A stretch of DNA of 12,317 nt from Chloroflexota bacterium (GTDB lineage: Bacteria; Chloroflexota; Limnocylindria; QHBO01). The stretch lies in contig JACDBZ010000021.1 in the NCBI GenBank assembly GCA_013694645.1, positions 1-12,317 of the forward strand. The letters run 5' to 3'. The translations under genes and the position numbers were made by a program. Shown piece by piece: positions 5,457-12,088 of the stretch. Position 1 is the stretch's first letter. Every line of letters begins with the position of its first letter. A model generated the notes under the pieces. It was not told the DNA's origin. It did no database searches and saw nothing but the letters and a program-made list of their open reading frames with translations.

Positions 5457-7058
5457 ATGCCACACGGTCCCGAAGCTGCGAAATCCGGCGTCGAGCTGGT
5501 CGAACTGCGCGTGCTCGACGGCCCGAACCGCTTCTTCACGCGGCCGGCCGTCAAGCTTGAATTCTCGGGTGAGCATCCCGGCGACGCCGACGAGGTCGCC
5601 GCGAGCGCGGCGCTCGCCATCAGACGCCTGCACAACGCCCTCCATCTGCCCGAGCCGCGCCTGACCACGCGGCGCTCCGCCGACCGACGGCGGTCTGCCG
5701 TCGCCTTCGTATGGCGACGTCGCACGGTGTCCCAGGTGATCGGTTCCGCTGCTGCCCGGCTCGCGCTCGGGCGATCGACAGATCGACGCGAGCTGGCGGG
5801 GTTGCGCGCGACGGCTCACGGTCCGCTCGCGCACCTGCCCAGGGCGCGGATACCGATCGTGGCGGTCACCGGTACCAACGGGAAGAGCACGACGACGCGG
5901 CTCATTGCGCACGTTGCGTCGGAATCCGGGATGAACGTCGGGATGACGAACTCGGACGGCATCTTCGTCCGAGGCGAGCTGGTCGAGGCCGGAGACTGGA
6001 CCGGCTTCGGTGGCGCAGGTCGGGTGCTGGCCGAGCCGGGGCTCGACCTCGCGGTCCTCGAAACGGCACGTGGCGGCATCCTGCTTCGCGGCATCGGTTA
6101 CGCCGCAAATGATGTCAGCGTGATCACCAACGTCAGCGCCGATCATCTCGGCCTCCAGGGCATCGACACCGTCGACGAGCTCGCCGAGGTCAAGGGCGTG
6201 GTCGCGCGCATCACTCGGCGCGGCGGGTGGGCCGTCCTCAACGCCGATGACGATCGCGCCTGGGCCATGCACCGGAAGACTCGGGCCAATCTCTACGCGT
6301 TCAGCATGGAGCCGCGCTCGGCGCGGGTGGAGCGCGTCCTCGATGGCGGGGGACGCGCGGCCGTGCTCGACCGGGGAATGCTCGTTCTTCGTGGCGCCGG
6401 ACGCCGCCCGAGACGCCTGGCCGCTGCCGATGAGCTGCCCGTCACCGTCGCCGGCCTGTCGCGATACAACATCGCCAACGCGCTCGCGGCGGCGGCCGCC
6501 TGTGACGCGCTCGGCATTTCTGCGGCACGCATCCGGCGCGGGCTCAGAACGTTCGCGCAGGACGCGGCCGCGAACCCCGGGCGCCTCAACCTGTACGAGC
6601 GGCGCGGCGTGTTCGCCCTCGTGGACTTCGCTCACAACGAGGCGGGCCTGGCCGGCCTCATGGACGTTGCGCGCGCGGTGGCGCGACGCCGAAAGGTGCG
6701 TCTGGCATTGGGCACCGCGGGCGACCGGACCGACGAGATCCTGCACGCGCTCGGCGTACTGGCGGGTGCCGCCGATGACCTCGTCATCGCCGAGAAACGG
6801 CACTACCTGCGCGGTCGTGACAATGACGAGATGAACGAGCTGCTCCGCGTCGGAGCGCGTGACGGCGGCTACAGCGGCCAGGTCGATGCGCTGCCGAACG
6901 AGCAGGCCGCCCTGGAGACCCTGGTGGCCCGTGCGAGACGCGGCGACGTGTGCGCGGTCATGGCGCACGTCGAGCGCGCCGAGCTGTTCGCCTGGCTCGA
7001 CGCCGAGGGCTTCACGCCGGTCGGGACGGATCGGCTGCGGGAGCTCGTCAGCATTTGA
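5457..7058 (+). CDS. Cyanophycin synthetase-like Mur ligase lacking the ATP-grasp domain
   Basis: A 533-aa paralog of CphA. Residues 12-34 (VELVELRVLDGPN, then RPAVKLEF) align with the start of the CphA N-domain next door (VVETRVYRGPN, DPAIKLVV). Residues 80-105 resemble the end of that domain. The roughly 300-residue ATP-grasp region is absent, and the sequence passes straight to a Mur-ligase domain. That domain keeps the P-loop GTNGKSTT (139-146, Lys143), LETARGGIL (Glu202), SADHLG (His230), AEVKG (Lys246, the candidate carbamylated lysine), NPGRLN (373-378), FAHN (391-394) and AGDRTDE (421-427). It therefore looks catalytically intact: ATP-dependent ligation of an amino acid to a carboxylate. 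The acceptor and the amino acid are unknown. The C-terminal segment IAEKRHYLRGRDNDEMN differs from CphA. The start was chosen 7 nt after TATACT; ATG 5433 is possible. Confidence 0.88.
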   Translation: MPHGPEAAKSGVELVELRVLDGPNRFFTRPAVKLEFSGEHPGDADEVAASAALAIRRLHNALHLPEPRLTTRRSADRRRSAVAFVWRRRTVSQVIGSAAARLALGRSTDRRELAGLRATAHGPLAHLPRARIPIVAVTGTNGKSTTTRLIAHVASESGMNVGMTNSDGIFVRGELVEAGDWTGFGGAGRVLAEPGLDLAVLETARGGILLRGIGYAANDVSVITNVSADHLGLQGIDTVDELAEVKGVVARITRRGGWAVLNADDDRAWAMHRKTRANLYAFSMEPRSARVERVLDGGGRAAVLDRGMLVLRGAGRRPRRLAAADELPVTVAGLSRYNIANALAAAAACDALGISAARIRRGLRTFAQDAAANPGRLNLYERRGVFALVDFAHNEAGLAGLMDVARAVARRRKVRLALGTAGDRTDEILHALGVLAGAADDLVIAEKRHYLRGRDNDEMNELLRVGARDGGYSGQVDALPNEQAALETLVARARRGDVCAVMAHVERAELFAWLDAEGFTPVGTDRLRELVSI

Positions 7059-7076
7059 GAGCGTCGTTCATGCTGC

Positions 7077-9896
7077 TCACAGATCCATGTCGATTTCATC
7101 GTCCGCACCCATGACGCCGACAACCGCGCGCAGTCCGTCGGCTTCGCTGGCGCCGCCGTGCTGTCTCCGCTGGAGCTCCTTCCAGACCTGGTTTGCGTGG
7201 TCGACGCAGACGACGACCACGTCGCCCTCGCCTGCGATGTCGAGTGCCATCCGGGTCGCCTCGAGCTCATCCAGGACCGTGGTCACCGAGCCGGCGCGCG
7301 AGTGTTCGGGCTCAGCCGAGCGAACACCCTGCTCGATCAGGGTCGCGGTGTCACCGCGTGGCCGCCCGCGGTTGTTCTCGTCCTCCCGCACGATGATCTC
7401 GTCGAAGTAGTTCGCGGCCGTTCGGCCGAGCTCCACGATGTCTTCGTCCCGTCGGTCACCGGCCGTGGCGATGACGCCGATGCGTCGTCCGGTCACGGGT
7501 GCGCGGGCGCCCCCGGCCGACGGCGTTGTCAGCCGATTCACGAACTCGCCGAGGGCGCGAAGCGCGGGCGGGTTATGCGCATAGTCGACCACGACGCGAT
7601 AGCCATCGAGCTCGAACATGTTCAGGCGCCCGGGGGCCATGAAGTAGCTGGTGGTGAAGGTCCGAAGGCCCTGTCGGATGTCGTGGAGATGGGCGCCCGC
7701 GGCCCAGGCGGCCGCCGTGGCGGCCAGCGCGTTCTGCACGTTCATGCGCGCGCGACCCTCGAACGTGGCCGGGATCAGATGCGTCCACACCAGCGACATC
7801 GACTTGCGGCCCTGGCGCAGCACGATCATCTCGCCGTTGCGGCCGGACTCGAGGGTCACTGCGCGACGGCCGCGGGATGCCTGGAACTTGATCTTCTCGT
7901 TCTCAGGGTCCATCGAGAAGTAGATGACGGAGCCGGAGCAATGGCGCGCCATCGCGACGACGAGCGGGTCATCGGCGTTGAGGACTGCCACGCCGTCGCG
8001 CGGCACCGCCTCCACCGGAACGCGCTTGACCTCGGCGAGCTGCCTGATGCTGTTGATGCCACCGAGGCCCAGGTGGTCACCGGTCACGTTCAGCACCACC
8101 GCCACATCGTTGCGCTGATAGCCCAGCCCCTCGCGCAGGATCCCGCCTCGTGCGACCTCGAAGACGGCGAAGTCGACCGTGGGGTTCTGGAGGACCATCG
8201 AGGCGGACCTTGGGCCTGATGCATCGGACCGGCGCACGATCCGTCCGTCGACATAGATCCCGTCAGTGCTGGTCAGGCCGACCTTGCGGCCCATGCTCTT
8301 CATGACGTGCGCGATCATGCGAGCCGTGGTCGTCTTGCCATTGCTGCCGGTGACGGCGACGATCGGGATGCGCGCATCGGCGCCAGGCGGGAAGAGCATG
8401 TCGATCACGGGCTTCGCGACGTACTGCGACTCGCCCTCGGTGGGGTGGGTGTGCATCCGAAAGCCGGGAGCTGCATTGACCTCGACGATTCCGCCACCGG
8501 TCTCGCGCACCGGCACGCCGATGTCCGGACAGATCAGGTCGATCCCGGCGATATCGAGGCCGACGACCCGCGCAGCCAGCTCGGCGAGCTCGACGTTGTC
8601 GGGATGTGCCTCCTCGGTTCGATCGATGCTGATCCCACCGGTGCTCATGTTGCCCGTGCGTTTGAGATACACGCGATGGCCACGCGGCGGCACATCCGAC
8701 AGCTCGAATCCCTGTTCACGGGCGTAGCCGATCGCCTCGTCGTCGAGCTTGATGCGGGTGAGCGCCTTCTCGTGGCCGATACCGCGACGCGGATCTGCGT
8801 TCGTGATTCCGACCAGCTCGCCCACAGAGTGCTTCCCGTCACCGTTCACGTGCGCAGGCACCCGCTGCGCGACGGCGGCCAGGACGTCACCGATGACGAG
8901 GCACCGATAATCGTTCCCGACCAGGAACGACTCGACCACCACGGCGCCCCGGCGGCTCTGTGAGCGTGCGGCGCGATATCCCGCGCGCACCGCCTCCTCG
9001 TCGGCGAGGTTCAGCATCACGCCGCGGCCGTGGTTGCCGTCGAGCGGCTTGACGGCAACCGGCGTTCCGATGCGTCGCGCGGCGTTGACCGCGTCATCCT
9101 CGCTTCGTACCAGCTGGGCCCGAGGGACCGGCACGCCGGTCGCCGCCAGCAGTCGATTGGTGAGCTTCTTGTCCCCTGCGATGTCGACGCCGAGCGATCC
9201 GGTCTCGCTGGTCATCGTGGCCCTGATGCGCTTCTGGTGGATCCCGTGTCCGAGCTGAATGAGTGACTGATCGTTCAGACGGATGAAGGGGATGTCGCGG
9301 AGCAGTGCCTCGTCGAGGATCGCCTGCGTCGACGGTCCGAACGCGGTTCGCTCGGAGAGAAGGATGAGGGCTTCGAGCTCGGCGCCGAAGTCGAAGCCGG
9401 GCTCGGCCTCGACCAGGTGATTGACCAGGCGGACGGCCAGCTTGCCCGCCGCCAGCCCGACCGACTCCTCGCCGTATGCGTAAACGACGTGATAGCGTCC
9501 GGGCTCGCCGGTGCCGCGTGTCTTGCCGCGACCGACCTCATTGCCGGCCTCACGCTGGAGCTGGAGCGCGATGTGCTCGGCGACATGGCCGACCCAGGTC
9601 CCGTCACGCAACCTCGCCTTGAAACCGCCCACCTTGCCGGTACCGCAGGTGTGCTGCCCCACGCCGGGCAGCATCTCGAGCAGCGCGGTGACGAACCCGG
9701 GGATCGTGCTGGTCGGGAAGTGCTCCAGTACGCCCAGATCGACGACCAGCTTGATCGCGGGGTCGTAATTCCAGTAGTTCGGTCCCCGGTAGACGCGGGT
9801 TTCGACGACCTTCAGCTCGGCTCGCGGCACCGCGCCGGCCGGTGCCCCGGCGACCGCACGTCTGGCGCGCGCCGAGCGTCCGGACGGTGCCGTCAC
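7077..9896 (-). CDS. cphA: Cyanophycin synthetase
   Basis: CphA builds the storage polymer cyanophycin (poly-Asp backbone with Arg side chains) from Asp, Arg and ATP in the cytoplasm. The 939 aa hold three domains. The N-domain (about 28-190) contains RGPNYWNYDPAIKL and GHVAEH (103-108, His104, Glu107, His108). The ATP-grasp domain (about 240-495) has KPLDGNHGRGV (283-293), TGNMSTGG (414-421) and VEVNAAPG (471-478), and in the family adds Asp to the backbone. The Mur-like domain (about 508-910) has P-loop GSNGKTTT (517-524), FEVARGGIL (Glu580), GDHLG (His608), Lys624, PGRLN and DYAHNP, and in the family attaches Arg. The Arg/Ala-rich first 25 residues may be an extension. The GTG start overlaps the cphB stop by 4 nt (GTGA) and has GGAGG 7 nt upstream. 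The gene converges on its Mur-ligase paralog. Confidence 0.96.
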   Translation of the reverse strand: MTAPSGRSARARRAVAGAPAGAVPRAELKVVETRVYRGPNYWNYDPAIKLVVDLGVLEHFPTSTIPGFVTALLEMLPGVGQHTCGTGKVGGFKARLRDGTWVGHVAEHIALQLQREAGNEVGRGKTRGTGEPGRYHVVYAYGEESVGLAAGKLAVRLVNHLVEAEPGFDFGAELEALILLSERTAFGPSTQAILDEALLRDIPFIRLNDQSLIQLGHGIHQKRIRATMTSETGSLGVDIAGDKKLTNRLLAATGVPVPRAQLVRSEDDAVNAARRIGTPVAVKPLDGNHGRGVMLNLADEEAVRAGYRAARSQSRRGAVVVESFLVGNDYRCLVIGDVLAAVAQRVPAHVNGDGKHSVGELVGITNADPRRGIGHEKALTRIKLDDEAIGYAREQGFELSDVPPRGHRVYLKRTGNMSTGGISIDRTEEAHPDNVELAELAARVVGLDIAGIDLICPDIGVPVRETGGGIVEVNAAPGFRMHTHPTEGESQYVAKPVIDMLFPPGADARIPIVAVTGSNGKTTTARMIAHVMKSMGRKVGLTSTDGIYVDGRIVRRSDASGPRSASMVLQNPTVDFAVFEVARGGILREGLGYQRNDVAVVLNVTGDHLGLGGINSIRQLAEVKRVPVEAVPRDGVAVLNADDPLVVAMARHCSGSVIYFSMDPENEKIKFQASRGRRAVTLESGRNGEMIVLRQGRKSMSLVWTHLIPATFEGRARMNVQNALAATAAAWAAGAHLHDIRQGLRTFTTSYFMAPGRLNMFELDGYRVVVDYAHNPPALRALGEFVNRLTTPSAGGARAPVTGRRIGVIATAGDRRDEDIVELGRTAANYFDEIIVREDENNRGRPRGDTATLIEQGVRSAEPEHSRAGSVTTVLDELEATRMALDIAGEGDVVVVCVDHANQVWKELQRRQHGGASEADGLRAVVGVMGADDEIDMDL

Positions 9897-10885
9897 TCGC
9901 TCGCCTCCACATCCATTCGACTGGCCCGGTGGGCGCGCCTGCGCGCCCGCTCCGGGTAGGTGTCATCCGCTCCTTCGGCGGCGATGCGCCGGATCAGCCG
10001 TCGGGTGTGGTTTGTCGCCGCCTGGAGGCTGGCCAGCTCCCTGTCGGTGGCGCTCACCGGCCGCAGGGGAGCCATCAGCTTGCGCTTGCGGATGTCGAAC
10101 CGATACCCCGACGGCAGCGAATGCAGGGTCACCCCCGAGACCATGATCGGTCGGTGGCGCTTCACCTCGTAGGCGTCGGTCTGGATGTGCGCCGGATCGA
10201 TGATGGTGACCGAGCCCTTGCCGAGCACCTCGAGGATCCCCTTGGGACTGACGAGCGCCGCGGTGTCCTCGTCGATGCCGATGCCCAGCAGCGCCGGCGA
10301 CTGCGCCACCAGTGCGAGGAGGCGACCGAACCGGTTGCGCTGCTCGAAGTGCTGGTCGATCAGCACGTCGGGCAGCAGGCCCAGCCCGGCACTCATCTGG
10401 GTCATCCGCTGCTTGGGGGTGGCGCCGCCGGTCCCGAAGGCGACCATGTAGCTGGCAATCGCCGATGCGCCCGCGCTGGTTCCGGCGATCATTGCGCCGT
10501 GCCTGTGACGCTCGAGGAGCGCCTTCCCGAGCAGCGTGCCACCGATCACGCTCGACAGCCGGAGCTGGTTACCGCCGGTCATGAAGATGGCCGTTGCATC
10601 GTCGAGCTGGGAGACGAGGCGGCGGTCGTTTGCGTCCTCGCGCACGAGCGGGCGCATGCCGCGCACGTCGCCGATCCCCATCTGCCGGAAGAGTGACAGA
10701 TACAGCTGTGTCGCCTCGTCCCCGAGCGAGGAGGCGGTCGAGATGATCACGATGCGCGCATCGCTGCCACCGGCCAGCGCGACGAAGCGGGTCAGGATCT
10801 GGCGCTGTCGCAGCTTGTCCTCGGCGCCGCCGATGATGAGGAGGTGGCCGGCCCGGGCCTGCCCGGTTCCAGGCTTGGGAGGCAT
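9893..10885 (-). CDS. cphB: Cyanophycinase (serine peptidase family S51)
   Basis: CphB hydrolyses cyanophycin to beta-Asp-Arg dipeptides. The 330 aa carry the nucleophile elbow AGTSAGAS with Ser137, FMTGGNQ (101-107), DQHF with His179 followed by EQRNRFGR (Arg183, Arg185, Arg188), and GIDE (203-206). The Ser, His and Arg spacing matches characterised cyanobacterial CphB. The start MPPKPGTG lies 6 nt after TATGCT, a leaderless layout. The longer upstream frame would run across the promoter and the divergent gene. It is the first gene of a two-gene operon with cphA, so synthesis and degradation enzymes are made from one transcript. The C-terminal 45 residues (about 285-330) form an Arg-rich tail beyond the core fold. 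No isoaspartyl dipeptidase for the product is present in this window. Confidence 0.95.
   Translation of the reverse strand: MPPKPGTGQARAGHLLIIGGAEDKLRQRQILTRFVALAGGSDARIVIISTASSLGDEATQLYLSLFRQMGIGDVRGMRPLVREDANDRRLVSQLDDATAIFMTGGNQLRLSSVIGGTLLGKALLERHRHGAMIAGTSAGASAIASYMVAFGTGGATPKQRMTQMSAGLGLLPDVLIDQHFEQRNRFGRLLALVAQSPALLGIGIDEDTAALVSPKGILEVLGKGSVTIIDPAHIQTDAYEVKRHRPIMVSGVTLHSLPSGYRFDIRKRKLMAPLRPVSATDRELASLQAATNHTRRLIRRIAAEGADDTYPERARRRAHRASRMDVEASE
9904..9908 (-). promoter_or_regulatory. Ribosome binding site of cphA
   Basis: GGAGG on the minus strand is 7 nt before the GTG at 9896. It lies inside the 3' end of cphB and decides the GTG start, which would otherwise be ambiguous because no ATG occurs in the first 200 codons of cphA. 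Confidence 0.75.
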
Positions 10886-10891
10886 TGGGGC

Positions 10892-10897
10892 AGCATA
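10892..10897 (-). promoter_or_regulatory. Putative -10 box (TATGCT) of the cphBA operon
   Basis: TATGCT on the minus strand is followed by GCCCCA and the cphB ATG, so the A of the ATG falls at the expected transcription start. A weak -35 candidate, TTCGAC, lies about 16 nt further upstream (10919-10914). No obvious operator palindrome is seen in the 54-nt divergent gap. Confidence 0.55.
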
Positions 10898-10926
10898 GCG
10901 AACTGCAGAGGCGGTCGAACGTCGCC

Positions 10927-10932
10927 TAGACT
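10927..10932 (+). promoter_or_regulatory. Putative -10 box (TAGACT) of the J-domain gene
   Basis: TAGACT is followed by CGATCGG (7 nt) and the ATG at 10940, so the transcript would start at the initiation codon. This placement excludes the longer upstream frame, whose extra codons would precede the promoter. Confidence 0.55.
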
Positions 10933-10939
10933 CGATCGG

Positions 10940-12088
10940 ATGTCCACGACCGCGCCGCCCGCTCGCACCGAAGTCCGGGACTACTACGAGGTCCTCGGGG
11001 CCGACCCGTCGGCCTCGAGCGCGCAATTGCGCGCCGCGTTTCGGGCCGCCGTTCTCCGGCACCATCCGGATCGAGCGCCGTCGTCCGAGATCGCCACCCG
11101 ACGAACATCCACCCTCAATCGAGCGTGGGCAGAGCTTCGGGATCCGCTCCGGCGGCTCCACTACGATCACGCCCTCGAGGCTGGCCGGGCCGAGACCCTG
11201 GAGTGGCCGCTCGACATGGGCGAGGCGGCGCGCACCATCCGCCCGCACCGTGTCGTGCGCTCCGAGCCCGGCGTCCCGAGTCCGTGGCATCAGCCGCACC
11301 TGCGCTCGGCCGGAGGCTTCCGGGTGCCGGCCGAGGTATTCCTTGCCGGACCGAGTGCGCAGGATCGCTGGATCGTCGAGAACCACATCGCGGGCGAGGA
11401 CTGGCGTGACCACAGTGAGCGCTACTGGCTCCGTTTCGCCGCGCGGCACTACGCCGAGCGCGGCCGGATCGACGATCTGCTGGGCATCCTCGAGCGCATC
11501 GTGGCGCAGCATCCGCCCTTCGCGGAGATCGTCGACGCCAACCTGCGTGATGCGTATCTATCGGCCGGAGAGGAACTGCGCGGAGCCATTCAGCTGCGAC
11601 AGATCGCAGAGCGTGAGCGGCCGGGGTCATCACAGCGTCGCTGGGCGGAACGCGAGCTGCGCGTCCTGCTTCGTGAGTATCGCGACGCGCACGTCCGGCG
11701 AGGGCCCGCGGACCGTCGGGCGGAGAACGCCGAGTTCCTCCTCAACTTTCTCGAGTCGTTGGAGATCGATCCGAGCTTCACCGACTACCGCGCGGCGATC
11801 GTTGCGCACCGCCGAGCCGGCCATGGAGGGCGAGCGGCCGAGCTGGTCGAGCGCGTCATGGCGACGCCCGTCGTCGAGCCGGGTCGTTGGTTCAGCCTGA
11901 CTCAGCTCCTGACGGAGGCCGGACAGCTGGATCGGGCTTCGAACCTGCTTGCCGAGATTGCCCGCGGCGAGCATCCGGAGTCTCTCGATCCGAGGCGGGT
12001 GCATGGTCCCTGGCGACGCATCGCCGCGGCGCGTGAGCGCCTCGTCCGGGCACGCCGTGCCGCCGCCCGGAGCGGGAAGCGACGATGA
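10940..12088 (+). CDS. J-domain (DnaJ-like) protein with helical C-terminal region
   Basis: A 382-aa protein with an N-terminal J domain (about 13-80): RDYYEVLGADPSASSAQLRAAF, then the HPD motif at 42-44 and ELRDPLRRLHYDHAL. J domains stimulate ATP hydrolysis by DnaK-type Hsp70 chaperones. There is no Gly/Phe-rich region, zinc-finger CxxCxGxG repeat or DnaJ C-terminal substrate domain, so it is not housekeeping DnaJ. Residues about 130-375 are predicted helical and Arg/Glu-rich, with weak TPR-like spacing (for example GRIDDLLGILERIV and GQLDRASNLLAEIA), and the C-terminus is very basic. The start is 7 nt after TAGACT. The stop overlaps the next gene by 4 nt (ATGA), linking it to a membrane protein. 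Client and role are unknown. Confidence 0.85.
   Translation: MSTTAPPARTEVRDYYEVLGADPSASSAQLRAAFRAAVLRHHPDRAPSSEIATRRTSTLNRAWAELRDPLRRLHYDHALEAGRAETLEWPLDMGEAARTIRPHRVVRSEPGVPSPWHQPHLRSAGGFRVPAEVFLAGPSAQDRWIVENHIAGEDWRDHSERYWLRFAARHYAERGRIDDLLGILERIVAQHPPFAEIVDANLRDAYLSAGEELRGAIQLRQIAERERPGSSQRRWAERELRVLLREYRDAHVRRGPADRRAENAEFLLNFLESLEIDPSFTDYRAAIVAHRRAGHGGRAAELVERVMATPVVEPGRWFSLTQLLTEAGQLDRASNLLAEIARGEHPESLDPRRVHGPWRRIAAARERLVRARRAAARSGKRR

Noticed and set aside
5435..5725. N-terminal extension of the M20 peptidase to 5725
   Set aside because: The extra 97 codons run antisense through the ligase start, are low-complexity Arg/Ser-rich, and precede the promoter. M20 homology starts near residue 14 of the shorter form.
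5103..6968. 621-codon minus-strand frame over the ligase gene and part of the M20 gene
   Set aside because: It is a shadow of two well-supported genes, with biased composition and no recognisable motifs.
7059..7076. Terminator between the convergent ligase and cphA genes
   Set aside because: The 18-nt gap has no stable stem or T-run. Termination must occur inside the opposing gene or by another mechanism.
10844..10939. Upstream extension of the J-domain gene
   Set aside because: It overlaps the cphB start on the other strand and precedes the TAGACT box. The J domain begins soon after the ATG at 10940.
10886..11512. 209-codon upstream extension of cyanophycinase
   Set aside because: It would cross the promoter and overlap the J-domain gene, and it has no homology. 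The ATG at 10885 lies 6 nt after TATGCT.
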